The position numbers were made by a program, and so were the translations under genes. The notes under the pieces are model-generated. The model searched no databases. It was not told where the DNA came from and was given only the letters and a program-made list of their open reading frames with translations. A stretch of DNA of 64,000 nucleotides from Tepidanaerobacter acetatoxydans Re1 (GTDB taxonomy: Bacteria > Bacillota > Thermosediminibacteria > Thermosediminibacterales > Tepidanaerobacteraceae), in assembly GCF_000328765.2 (NCBI RefSeq), contig NC_019954.2, positions 686,501 to 750,500 on the forward strand. The letters are read 5' to 3'. Below, one piece after another: positions 54,316 through 63,141 of this stretch; the stretch's first letter is position 1; each line of letters starts with the position of its first letter.

Positions 54316-56718
54316 TTAGTTGCTGTTATTGTTTCCATTATTATGGTTATGCTCATTATTTTCTCTGTCATCATTGCCATTTTTATTGAATCCGTTTTCC
54401 TCATTTTCATTAGTATCTTCATCATCGTCCCAAGGGAAATTCATATCAGGAGGAGTAATTACCGGTTCGGATTTGTGAACATCGCAATATTCCGTTGGCA
54501 ATTCATATTTTGCATCTAATGGTATCTGACCTGAGGAAGATGGTGAATAAGGAACACGCCTCTTAATGAAAACTTGTCTTTGAACTAACTCTTCCGGGCA
54601 AAATTCTGTTGCTAAGCAATTGGTAGAGGTATCAATAAAATCTTCTATATGAACATCACAGGTTTTTACAGGCTGTGTGCCTTTTATAAAGTATTCCTGT
54701 CTAATTCTATTACCTCTTGGATCTTTTGAACAAAACTCCGAGGGTAAATCCCCTGAATCTATGCAAACAGCTATAGGGCCGACTATACCATCCGGTTTTA
54801 CAAATGTTGCTTTGGGAAGGTCTTTATGTGCAACTGTCATAATTTGTTTCCACATTAAGGCCGGCTGATATCCGCCTGCTACATTGTGCATAGCTGTTGG
54901 CTCGTCATGTCCCATCCAGACTACACCTGCCAGGTGAGGAGTATAACCTACCCACCATACATCTTTGTCATCAGAGGTGGTACCGGTTTTTCCGGCTACA
55001 GGGAACGGAAAATCAGCTACTCTTTTTCCGGTGCCTTCTGTTACGACGCTTCTAAGCATATCGGTCATAATAAAAGCTGTTTGTTTGCTAACGGCACTCC
55101 ACATCTCCGGCTTGTTTTCAAAAATTGTTCTTCCGCTTTTATCTACAACTTTTAAAATTGCTATAGGTTCCACATGTGTTCCCTCGTTTGCTAAAGTACC
55201 AAAAGCCGAAATCAGTTCCAAAGGCGTAACCCCCTTTGTAATACCTCCGAGGGCGGCTGAAAGCTGTCTGTCATTTTTGTCTCCTGTAAGTATGAGATTT
55301 TTTATGCCTAGTTTTTGTGCATATTCTATACCTCTATCCACGCCAATTTCATTAAATACCTTCACAGCTACGATATTTACCGAATTGGCTATGGCTTTTC
55401 TAATAGTTGTAAGGCCTTTGAAATCATTTGTATAATTTTTTGGAGACCATACTGTGCCGGACCCCGAAGGGAAAGACACAGGCGAGTCGTCGATTACGGT
55501 AGCAGCCGTATAGCCCATATCAATTGCTGCGGTGTATACTAAAATAGGCTTAAAAGTCGATCCGGGCTGACGAAAAGCTTGAGAAGCCCTGTTGAATCCT
55601 AATTTTCTCTGATGCTCACGGCCGCCTACTAGAGCCTTTATATATCCTGTATGAGGATCGATTATAACGGCAGCGGCTTGTGGCTGAACTACCTCATTGG
55701 CATCATTTTTAGAATAGGGATAATTCTTCGGGTCAGACAAGACCTTTTCGGCTTCTTCTTGAATTTCCATATCAACCGTGGTATATATCTTTAAGCCGCC
55801 GGTGTAGATTTTATTATAGGCTTCGTCTTCGGGAAGCCCCAACTCCTTTTGAAAAAGAGCCGCCAATTCTTGTATGACATAATCGGTAAAGTATGGAGCT
55901 TTGTAATCTGCAGCTACATCTTTTATTCCTACGAGCTTTATTTCTTCTTGTTTGGCTTTTTCTGCTTCTTCTTCACTTATAAATCCCATTTCGGCCATAG
56001 CATTTAAGATAATCTCCTGACGCTCCTTGGCCTTATCAAAATTAGTGTAAGGTGAATAATAAGCAGGACCCTTTGGTATCCCGGCAAGCATGGCGGCTTC
56101 AGCCAAAGTTAAATCTTCAACACTTTTTCCAAAGTAAGTATCGGCAGCTGATTCAACCCCGTAGGCAGAATGCCCGAAATAAATTTGATTTAAATAAAAC
56201 TCCATTATCTGGTTTTTGGTATAATGTCTTTCCAACTGTATAGCAAGCCATGCCTCTTGGGCTTTTCGCTTTAAAGATTGTTCAGGAGATAAAAAAGCAG
56301 TTTTAACCAACTGCTGGGTTATGGTACTGGCACCTCGCCTAATACCTCCATGCACCAGATTGGTAGCGAGAGATCCGATTATTGAACGTATATTTACACC
56401 TTTGTGTGAATAAAAGTATTGATCTTCTATAGCAATAAAGGCATTTATTAGATTTTTAGGTATTTTTTCTAAAGGTACCTGTATTCGATTTTGCTCGCCG
56501 TGTAATTCGGCTATGACTTGGTTGTCTTGATCATATACTATGGAAGTTTCGCTGGGCTTTAGTTTATTCGGGTCAAACTCCGGTGCATCCTTTACATATG
56601 ATGCAAATACTCCAATGCCTGTCCCAAAGCCGATAATAATTAAAACCATAATGAAAATAATTATACTGCGCCAATTAAGTATTTTTCGTTTTTTTATATT
56701 CTTTTTTTTATTTGACAT
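54316..56718 (-). CDS. Class A penicillin-binding protein (bifunctional, PBP1A type)
   Basis: An 800-residue cell-wall synthase. The short cytoplasmic N-terminus KKKNIKKRKIL and one membrane helix (about 16-38) are followed by the GT51 glycosyltransferase domain with FIAIEDQYFYSHKGV and RRGASTITQQLVKTAFLS. The transpeptidase domain has the nucleophile SxxK in RQPGSTFKPI, SVN in IANSVNIVAVK, and GKTGTTSDDK. The last 40 residues are a low-complexity tail of Asn, Glu, Asp and His. It makes and cross-links peptidoglycan outside the membrane. The gene stands alone on the reverse strand and its ATG follows AAGGGGAGG. Confidence 0.96.
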   Translation of the reverse strand: MSNKKKNIKKRKILNWRSIIIFIMVLIIIGFGTGIGVFASYVKDAPEFDPNKLKPSETSIVYDQDNQVIAELHGEQNRIQVPLEKIPKNLINAFIAIEDQYFYSHKGVNIRSIIGSLATNLVHGGIRRGASTITQQLVKTAFLSPEQSLKRKAQEAWLAIQLERHYTKNQIMEFYLNQIYFGHSAYGVESAADTYFGKSVEDLTLAEAAMLAGIPKGPAYYSPYTNFDKAKERQEIILNAMAEMGFISEEEAEKAKQEEIKLVGIKDVAADYKAPYFTDYVIQELAALFQKELGLPEDEAYNKIYTGGLKIYTTVDMEIQEEAEKVLSDPKNYPYSKNDANEVVQPQAAAVIIDPHTGYIKALVGGREHQRKLGFNRASQAFRQPGSTFKPILVYTAAIDMGYTAATVIDDSPVSFPSGSGTVWSPKNYTNDFKGLTTIRKAIANSVNIVAVKVFNEIGVDRGIEYAQKLGIKNLILTGDKNDRQLSAALGGITKGVTPLELISAFGTLANEGTHVEPIAILKVVDKSGRTIFENKPEMWSAVSKQTAFIMTDMLRSVVTEGTGKRVADFPFPVAGKTGTTSDDKDVWWVGYTPHLAGVVWMGHDEPTAMHNVAGGYQPALMWKQIMTVAHKDLPKATFVKPDGIVGPIAVCIDSGDLPSEFCSKDPRGNRIRQEYFIKGTQPVKTCDVHIEDFIDTSTNCLATEFCPEELVQRQVFIKRRVPYSPSSSGQIPLDAKYELPTEYCDVHKSEPVITPPDMNFPWDDDEDTNENEENGFNKNGNDDRENNEHNHNNGNNNSN

Positions 56719-56955
56719 GATAACCTCCCCTTGGTCCTCTCAATTAAATGAGTTTAAGCAAATAAAATTTTACAAAACCAATCTTGTTTGAGGCATATAT
56801 GGTCGGTTAATATTAAATTAAAATTAGCTATGAAGCAGATAAAAACATTATACCACACAACAAAATATAAGGGAACTTATCAAATTTTTCATCATAACAG
56901 ATGTGCGGCAAACAATCCAAAGCTTTTTAAGGCAGCTTACCGGCAAGGGGAAACG

Positions 56956-56984
56956 TTGACATTGACAATAAAATAATATATCAT
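56956..56984 (+). promoter_or_regulatory. Promoter of the ileS T-box transcript
   Basis: TTGACA at 56956-56961, 17 bases, TATCAT at 56979-56984. A second TTGACA follows immediately at 56962 but lacks a good -10 at the right distance. The gap 56719-56955 holds no gene I can support. Confidence 0.7.
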
Positions 56985-56990
56985 AAAAAA

Positions 56991-57267
56991 GTAATATGGG
57001 ATATTTGATTAAAACTATGATGGGGACAGTAAGCATCAGGAAACCTTTTAGCGAACCGGGGAGGGTGCAAGCCCGGCAGGGGATGATGACTGAAAATCAC
57101 CCAGGAGTGTGATTCTGAAACTAAAGGAGTAAGAATTGCCGGCTTATTTGCCGTTATCAAAAATGAGAGGGAAAAAGATGTAATAATATAAATTATAAAT
57201 GATCTTTTTCCTATTTGGGTGGTAACGCGGGAGAAATCTCGTCCCTTTTGGGACGGATTTTTTTTTA
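56991..57267 (+). ncRNA. T-box leader for ileS
   Basis: The T-box sequence TTGGGTGGTAACGCGGG is at about 57214-57231. The terminator AAATC-t-CGTCCC/GGGACG-g-ATTT with a TTTT loop is at 57234-57260, followed by T's. The specifier is ATC (Ile) at 57096-57098 in the context CTGAAA-ATC-AC, aligned with the thrS and pheS leaders. The distal stem I motif GCGAACCGGGGAGGGTGCAAGCCC is also clear. Confidence 0.95.
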
Positions 57268-57294
57268 CTCTAAAGTTAAGACAGGAGGATAGTA

Positions 57295-60200
57295 ATGTTT
57301 AAGAAAGTAGAATCGACAATGAATTTTGTCCCTATAGAAGAAAAAATCCTTGATTTTTGGAAAAGGGAACAGATATTTGAAAAGAGCATTGAAAATCGCA
57401 AGGATGCTCCTAATTATGTGTTTTATGAAGGACCGCCTACTGCTAACGGTATGCCCCATGCTGGCCACGTTCTTACACGAGTAGTAAAAGATTTAATTCC
57501 CCGCTATAAGACTATGACCGGCTATAGGGTAGACAGAAAGGCCGGCTGGGATACCCATGGCCTTCCTGTAGAATTAGAAGTGGAAAAGCAACTGGGTATT
57601 AGCGGGAAACCTCAGATTGAAAGCTATGGTGTTGAAAACTTTATTAAAAAGTGTAAAAACAGTGTCTTTACCTATGAAGAGGAATGGCGCAAGATGACTG
57701 AAAGGGTAGGCTTTTGGATAGATATGGACAACCCTTATGTCACCTATCACAACACTTATATTGAATCTGTGTGGTGGGCGCTTAAGCAAATATGGGAAAA
57801 GGGTTTATTATATAAGGGGAATAAAGTAGTTCCATATTGCCCGCGATGCGGCACATCTCTTTCCAGTCATGAAGTTGCACAAGGGTATAAGGAGGTTGAA
57901 GATCCTTCGGTTTTTGTAAAGTTTCCGGTAGCAGGGAAAGAAAATACTTATTTTCTTGTTTGGACGACAACTCCTTGGACTCTTCCGTCTAATGTAGCTT
58001 TAGCGGTAAAGGATACCTATACTTATGTAATGGTTGAACAATGCGGCGAAAGACTAATTTTGGCCGAAGGCAGATTGGAGACTTTAGAAGGGGAATATAC
58101 CATAATAGATAAATTCCCCGGAGAAAAATTAGTTTCCTTGAAATATGAGCCGATATTCCCATTTTTTGAAGAAGAGAAGGATAAAGCTTACTATGTGGTT
58201 ACAGCAGATTTTGTTACATTGGAGGATGGCACTGGCATAGTGCATATTGCACCGGCCTTTGGTGAAGATGACTCACGAGTGGGTCATGAGTATGGTTTGC
58301 CAGTAATTCAACCGGTTGATGCACAGGGCAAGTTTACTGAAAAGGTATCTCCTTGGGCGGGTATGTTCGTTAAAGATGCCGATAAGGGTATTATCAAGGA
58401 TTTAAAAAGCAGAAACATCCTTTATAAATCACAAAAGTACAAGCACAGCTATCCATTTTGCTGGCGGTGCGATACTCCGCTTTTATATTACGGCCGCAGC
58501 AGCTGGTTTATAAAGACAACAGCTATCAGAGAAAGACTTCTTGAAATAAATAAGGGTATTAATTGGCATCCGGAACACATTCGAGATGGGCGATTCGGCA
58601 ATTTTCTGGAAAATGTAATTGACTGGTGCTTAAGCCGTGAGAGGTATTGGGGGACACCTTTAAATATCTGGATTTGCGACGAATGTGGCTGCCAGCATGC
58701 GGTAGGAAGTATAAAAGAACTCAAAGATATGAGCAAACAACCTATTGAGGATATAGAACTGCATAAACCGTATGTCGATGAGGTGATTTTAAAATGTCCG
58801 GAATGCGGCGGCAACATGAAACGGGTGCCTGAAGTAATAGATTGTTGGTTTGACTCTGGTGCCATGCCTTTTGCGCAATTCCATTATCCTTTTGAAAATG
58901 AGGATTACTTTAATAAACACTTCCCGGCAGACTTTATTTCAGAGGCCATTGACCAGACTCGGGGATGGTTTTACAGCCTTTTGGTGATTTCTACACTACT
59001 GTTTGACAAATCACCTTACAAAAATGTTCTGGTTATGGGGCATATCCTTGATGAAAAGGGAATTAAAATGAGCAAGCATAAGGGCAATATTTTAGACCCA
59101 TGGAAGGTTCTTAATGAACAGGGTGCCGATGCTATGCGCTGGTACCTTTATGTGGCAAGTCCTCCCTGGAGCCCCAGCCGCTTTTATCAAGATGCCGTAA
59201 GTGAAGCCCAAAGACGGTTTTTGGGGACACTGTGGAATGTATATTCATTTTTTATACTTTACGCAAATATTGATGAATTTGATCCAAGGAAGTATTCTTT
59301 AGACCCTGAGGATAGAAGCGAATTGGATCGATGGTTATTGTCAAGGATAAATAGCGTGAATAAACAAATACGCAAATATATGAATGACTTAGACATAACA
59401 GATGCTGCAAGGACTATGGAATCACTTATAGATGATATTAGCAACTGGTATGTGCGACGCTGTCGAGAACGCTATTGGAAGTCTGAAATGGACAATGATA
59501 AAATAGCTGCATATTTGACACTGTATGAAGCACTTGTAACATTTATCAAAATGGCAGCACCTTTTGTTCCTTTTATCACAGAAGAATTATATCAGAACTT
59601 AGTTTTAACACCATACCCCGAAGAGCCGGCAAGCATACATCTTTGCGATTTTCCGGAGGTCAAAGAAGAATTTATCGATGAAATACTGGAACACAAGATG
59701 GAACTTGCAAGGAAGATTGTAGAACTTGGCAGAGCTGCCAGGAACAAAGGTAAGATTAAAAACCGTCAGCCCCTTCAAAAGATGATGGTACAACTTCGAA
59801 ACTTCAATGATAGAGCATTGGTTTTAGACTTGTCGGATATTATTAAAGAAGAGCTGAACATAAAAGAAATTGAATATATCGATGTAGCTGAAGAATATTT
59901 CACATACATGGTAAAACCGCGGTTCGATTTATTGGGACCAAAATACGGAAAACTCATGTCCGGCATAGCAAAAGAGATTGCTGCTGCTGAACCTATGGAG
60001 CTTATAAAAAGAGCAAGAGAAAACGGCCAAGTTGTTATCAATGTAAATGGGGAAAACATAACTATTTTAGAAAATGAGTTAGATATTCGAGCTCAAGATA
60101 AAGAGGGTTTCTGTGCCGAAGGTGAAGGCGGCTATTACGTGGTTCTTGATACTACAATTACTCCTGACCTTATGCTTGAGGGCTTTGCCAGAGAACTGGT

Positions 60201-60432
60201 AAGTAAAATTCAAAACATGCGCAAAGAAGCAGGCTTTAAAGTTGAGGATAAGATATGTCTGTATTATTTAGGTGACGACATTATAGATGAAGTGCTAGAA
60301 AAACACGGAGAAGAAATAAAAACAGATACGCTGTCTATTGCTATTGAAAGAGTTTTTCCGCCTGAAGACAGCTTTGCAAGAGAGTGTGATATCAACGGCC
60401 ACAAGGTTAATATTGGTGTAAAGCAAATTTAA
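57295..60432 (+). CDS. ileS: Isoleucyl-tRNA synthetase, long eukaryote-like (IleS2) type
   Basis: A 1045-residue class I synthetase. The ATP-binding HIGH motif appears as HAGH in PPTANGMPHAGHVLTR, and KMSKS as GIKMSKHKGN. The editing domain holds TTTPWTLPSN and GTGIVHIAPAFGEDD. Cysteine pairs CPRCG, CWRCD, CDECG and CPECG suggest zinc sites. The length and the first 100 residues (VPIEEKILDFWKREQIFEKS) place it in the IleS2 group. Many IleS2 enzymes are known to be tolerant of mupirocin; that property here is inference. The ATG follows CAGGAGG, and an Ile-specific T-box controls the gene. Confidence 0.97.
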   Translation: MFKKVESTMNFVPIEEKILDFWKREQIFEKSIENRKDAPNYVFYEGPPTANGMPHAGHVLTRVVKDLIPRYKTMTGYRVDRKAGWDTHGLPVELEVEKQLGISGKPQIESYGVENFIKKCKNSVFTYEEEWRKMTERVGFWIDMDNPYVTYHNTYIESVWWALKQIWEKGLLYKGNKVVPYCPRCGTSLSSHEVAQGYKEVEDPSVFVKFPVAGKENTYFLVWTTTPWTLPSNVALAVKDTYTYVMVEQCGERLILAEGRLETLEGEYTIIDKFPGEKLVSLKYEPIFPFFEEEKDKAYYVVTADFVTLEDGTGIVHIAPAFGEDDSRVGHEYGLPVIQPVDAQGKFTEKVSPWAGMFVKDADKGIIKDLKSRNILYKSQKYKHSYPFCWRCDTPLLYYGRSSWFIKTTAIRERLLEINKGINWHPEHIRDGRFGNFLENVIDWCLSRERYWGTPLNIWICDECGCQHAVGSIKELKDMSKQPIEDIELHKPYVDEVILKCPECGGNMKRVPEVIDCWFDSGAMPFAQFHYPFENEDYFNKHFPADFISEAIDQTRGWFYSLLVISTLLFDKSPYKNVLVMGHILDEKGIKMSKHKGNILDPWKVLNEQGADAMRWYLYVASPPWSPSRFYQDAVSEAQRRFLGTLWNVYSFFILYANIDEFDPRKYSLDPEDRSELDRWLLSRINSVNKQIRKYMNDLDITDAARTMESLIDDISNWYVRRCRERYWKSEMDNDKIAAYLTLYEALVTFIKMAAPFVPFITEELYQNLVLTPYPEEPASIHLCDFPEVKEEFIDEILEHKMELARKIVELGRAARNKGKIKNRQPLQKMMVQLRNFNDRALVLDLSDIIKEELNIKEIEYIDVAEEYFTYMVKPRFDLLGPKYGKLMSGIAKEIAAAEPMELIKRARENGQVVINVNGENITILENELDIRAQDKEGFCAEGEGGYYVVLDTTITPDLMLEGFARELVSKIQNMRKEAGFKVEDKICLYYLGDDIIDEVLEKHGEEIKTDTLSIAIERVFPPEDSFARECDINGHKVNIGVKQI

Positions 60433-60495
60433 TTAGGAGCGATATCATACAGAACAGGTAATACAATGGGAAAATACTAATATAATATATTAAGT

Positions 60496-60536
60496 TGCGG
60501 CATTTGTTTGCAGTAAATTTTAGAACAAATGCCGCA
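60496..60536 (+). terminator. Hairpin after ileS, probable terminator
   Basis: TGCGGCATTTGTT at 60496-60508 pairs perfectly with AACAAATGCCGCA at 60524-60536. The T tract is short (TATTTATAG), so termination may be partial. Confidence 0.65.
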
Positions 60537-60595
60537 TATTTATAGTGTGGGTAATTATTGAAGTAAAGTGTTTTGACTTATGGAGAGAGGATATT

Positions 60596-61453
60596 ATGAA
60601 AATATATTTTAACAATATTCTTCCATTTAATCTTGAAATAATAGCCGACGGAGGCCAGGCATTTCGGTGGAATCGCAGCGAAGATGGGAAATATATCGGT
60701 GTTGTTGAAGATTATATTTTTGAGGTTGTCCAGGCCAATGATGAGCTAATAATTGATTCTAACTTAGAAGGCAAAGAAGAAGCATTTGCTAAGGAATACT
60801 TCGATCTGCCTAGAGATTATGAACAGATAGAAAAGGAATTGATGTGCTTTAAAGAGGTAGCTGCTGCGGTTAATTACTGCAGTGGATATAGAATCCTTTT
60901 TCAAGATCCGTGGGAAACCACCATATCTTTTATTATATCGGCAAACAATCATATTAGAAATATTAAAAGTACCATTGAAAATATGTGTAAAATCTATGGA
61001 GAGCCATTGGAATACAGAGGAAAAACTTACTATTCTTTTCCTTCTCCGGACAGACTAGCAAGCCTATCAGAAGATGAGCTAAAAAAGACAAAATGCGGTT
61101 ACAGAGCCAAGTACATCATAGAAACAGCAAGGATGATAGCGGATGGTAAAGTTGATTTATATGGTTTAAGAGAACTGCCGACAGATGAAGCCAGAGAAGT
61201 GCTATTGACCTTGCCCGGCGTTGGCAGAAAAGTGGCAGATTGTATAATGCTTTATTCCATGAGAAAGTTTGATGCGTTCCCTATAGATGTATGGATAAAA
61301 AGGGTTCTTGAACATATTTATTTCAGCGGCAACCAAATACCTATTAAAAAACTCCAAAAATTTGCGGAGAAAAAATTTGGCGATAGAGCAGGTTTCATGC
61401 AGCAATATCTTTTTTACTATTCCCGAAATTACTTGCAAGATATTATAAAGTGA
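60596..61453 (+). CDS. 8-oxoguanine DNA glycosylase/AP lyase, OGG1 type
   Basis: A 285-residue base-excision repair enzyme. The N-terminal OGG domain (to about residue 105) contains QAFRWNRSEDGKYIGVV. The HhH-GPD domain has FIISANNHIRNIKSTIE, then the hairpin LLTLPGVGRKVADCIML with the catalytic lysine, and the conserved aspartate in FPIDVWIKRV. It removes oxidised guanine and nicks the strand. An open frame begins at 60545, but GGAGAGAGG lies just before the ATG at 60596, which I take as the start. Confidence 0.92.
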   Translation: MKIYFNNILPFNLEIIADGGQAFRWNRSEDGKYIGVVEDYIFEVVQANDELIIDSNLEGKEEAFAKEYFDLPRDYEQIEKELMCFKEVAAAVNYCSGYRILFQDPWETTISFIISANNHIRNIKSTIENMCKIYGEPLEYRGKTYYSFPSPDRLASLSEDELKKTKCGYRAKYIIETARMIADGKVDLYGLRELPTDEAREVLLTLPGVGRKVADCIMLYSMRKFDAFPIDVWIKRVLEHIYFSGNQIPIKKLQKFAEKKFGDRAGFMQQYLFYYSRNYLQDIIK

Positions 61454-61469
61454 AATATAAAATCTTAAA

Positions 61470-61503
61470 AAGTGTCATATTATACACTTAAATATGCTAT
61501 AAT
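61470..61503 (+). promoter_or_regulatory. Promoter with overlapping palindrome before the small cysteine protein gene
   Basis: TATAAT at 61498-61503 is preceded by TGC (extended -10). A palindrome, AAGTGT-N8-ACACTT, at 61470-61489 covers the place of the -35 box, which suggests control by a dimeric repressor or activator. The regulator is not identifiable here. Confidence 0.5.
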
Positions 61504-61536
61504 AATAGTATCAAAAAAGAGGTGGGGGAGATAAAT

Positions 61537-61710
61537 ATGAGTCCGGAACAAACTATTATTATAGCAAAAACGTGTGAAGACTATAAAAAGGGCAGCACAT
61601 TTAAATATCCCGCTGAATACATTATGCAATATAGATCCTGTAAAAACTGCTCAAATTGGCAGGTTGGCCGATGTGAAAAAGCTCATGATATCTTAAATGC
61701 CTTAGATTGA
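61537..61710 (+). CDS. Small cysteine-containing protein of unknown function
   Basis: A 57-residue protein with no family I recognise. After SPEQTIIIAKTCEDYKKG it contains YRSCKNCSNWQVGRCEKAHD, so three cysteines in a C-x2-C-x8-C arrangement plus one upstream could bind a metal. Such short knuckles occur in small clostridial proteins. The start ATG at 61537 has GGTGGGGGAG upstream; a GTG in frame at 61522 lies inside that site. It has its own extended -10 promoter with a palindrome over the -35 region, and a strong hairpin follows. It is probably real given these flanking signals. Confidence 0.7.
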   Translation: MSPEQTIIIAKTCEDYKKGSTFKYPAEYIMQYRSCKNCSNWQVGRCEKAHDILNALD

Positions 61711-61745
61711 TTATAAAATATAGAAATCTTATCATTAAAGATGAT

Positions 61746-61781
61746 GGCATTCAAATGGGTGCAAAAACGTATTTGAATGCC
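61746..61781 (+). terminator. Hairpin terminator between convergent genes
   Basis: GGCATTCAAAT pairs perfectly with ATTTGAATGCC around a 14-base loop; an outer AAAGA/TCTTT extends the stem. It ends the small cysteine gene and may serve the reverse-strand gene as well. Confidence 0.7.
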
Positions 61782-61838
61782 GTCTTTATGTATCTAAAAC
61801 TAAAATCTTTTCCTGATAAATCAGATTTACTGCATCAA

Positions 61839-62054
61839 TTAAATTTCATCTTCAAACAGCTCGTCTGCAAGCTTACGAATAACATTTTTTCTAATTTCGG
61901 TTTCGTTTTTATCAACAGTCATATCATCTAGGTTTACTACATCGCCCTCCTTGGTATCTTCCGGTAAAAGCTGTCTTTTAATATTTAACATTTGACCGTC
62001 ATCGGTTTCCAATACAGCATATTTGTCTTCAAACCTATCTACTACGGCATACAT
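61839..62054 (-). CDS. DUF3006-family protein
   Basis: A 71-residue protein that reads AVVDRFEDKYAVLETDDGQML at the start, typical of DUF3006. This is a small beta-rich domain of unknown function found in Firmicutes. The gene begins one base after the stop of the metallo-beta-lactamase lipoprotein gene, whose end supplies the ribosome binding site AGGGTGA, so the two are translated together. DUF3006 genes are often paired with such ComEC-like hydrolases, which suggests a joint role. Confidence 0.88.
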   Translation of the reverse strand: MYAVVDRFEDKYAVLETDDGQMLNIKRQLLPEDTKEGDVVNLDDMTVDKNETEIRKNVIRKLADELFEDEI

Positions 62055-62055
62055 T

Positions 62056-62943
62056 TTATTTCACCCTTTTTATTTCAATATTTTGGCCATCACTGGTTAT
62101 CAATATATTACCATTGTCGGCAGTAGTGTATACTTGCACACCGTAATCAGATAAAAGTTCTAATGTTTCTTTATGCGGGTGACCGTAAGTGTTATCACTC
62201 CCTACGCAAATAACGGCATATTTGGGAGATACAGCCGATAAAAATTCTTTTGTTGTACCTGAACTGCTGCCGTGGTGAGCGACCTTAAGCACATCTGCAC
62301 TCAGATTATAATTCTCATTTTTTAGCATTTCTTCTTCAGAAATTTTTTCGGCATCACCGGTAAAAAGAAATGAAGTATTTCCGTAAGTAAGCTTTATTAC
62401 AATACTATAGTTGTTAAGGCTTTCATAGCTGCTGCTATTGGGGGCAAGTATATCTATATTCACACCTTCATCAAGAGAAAACTCCATGCCTCCTCGTGCC
62501 GAAGTGACTTTTAAGCCTTTATCTTTTACTGCCAATAGAACATCTTTGAAGGTTTTTGTGTTTGCAGTGACTTTTGGCATGAGGATTTTTCCGATATCAA
62601 AATGTTCAATTATGTCATCCATTGCACCAATATGATCTTCATGCGGATGTGTTCCTACTACAAAATCAAGTCTATGTACATTTAGCCTCTCAATATAATC
62701 GATAATCGTCTGGCCATCGTCATTGTTTCCTGCATCTATTAGCATGCTTTTTCCATCAGGTGATTTAATAAAGATGCTGTCAGACTGACCGGTATCAATA
62801 AAATGAATTTCAAGAAGACCATCATCGGCAGGTTGTAATGTATCAATTTCAATTGAGCAGGCAGAAAGTAAAAGCAAACCCAAGAGTAAAATAATAAAGT
62901 ATTTGTTGCATAGTTTTTTACTTCCAACATTAGAATGTTGCAA
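62056..62943 (-). CDS. ComEC-like metallo-beta-lactamase lipoprotein
   Basis: A 295-residue protein with an N-terminal lipoprotein signal ending in LLLSACS, so it is probably anchored outside the membrane. The metallo-beta-lactamase domain has FIDTGQSDSIFI, the metal motif THPHEDHIGAMDD, SFLFTGDAEK and KVAHHGSSSGT. It resembles the C-terminal nuclease-like domain of the DNA uptake protein ComEC. Extracellular nucleic acid or phosphate-ester cleavage is a reasonable guess, but substrates of stand-alone members are mostly unknown. It begins with TTG at 62943 behind AGAGGTGAT. It forms an operon with the DUF3006 gene. Confidence 0.88.
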   Translation of the reverse strand: MQHSNVGSKKLCNKYFIILLLGLLLLSACSIEIDTLQPADDGLLEIHFIDTGQSDSIFIKSPDGKSMLIDAGNNDDGQTIIDYIERLNVHRLDFVVGTHPHEDHIGAMDDIIEHFDIGKILMPKVTANTKTFKDVLLAVKDKGLKVTSARGGMEFSLDEGVNIDILAPNSSSYESLNNYSIVIKLTYGNTSFLFTGDAEKISEEEMLKNENYNLSADVLKVAHHGSSSGTTKEFLSAVSPKYAVICVGSDNTYGHPHKETLELLSDYGVQVYTTADNGNILITSDGQNIEIKRVK

Positions 62944-63088
62944 TTAGAAATCACCTCTAAAAATATGTCCATATTTTTTATTTATTTTTTTGAAAATAAG
63001 TTAAGCAAAGAGCATGTAAATAATACCATATCAAAATCCTCTCCACAAGGTAAACTGTCGTTTATTTCTTTTTAAATGGATAAAGTTG

Positions 63089-63097
63089 TGCTATAAT
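63089..63097 (+). promoter_or_regulatory. Extended -10 promoter of the yhaM-like gene
   Basis: TGC-TATAAT (TATAAT at 63092-63097), 45 bases before the start codon. No strong -35 box is evident, as is common for extended -10 promoters. Confidence 0.6.
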
Positions 63098-63141
63098 CTT
63101 ATTGTATCATAGAATTATTTAACAGGTCTTTGGAGGTTGTA

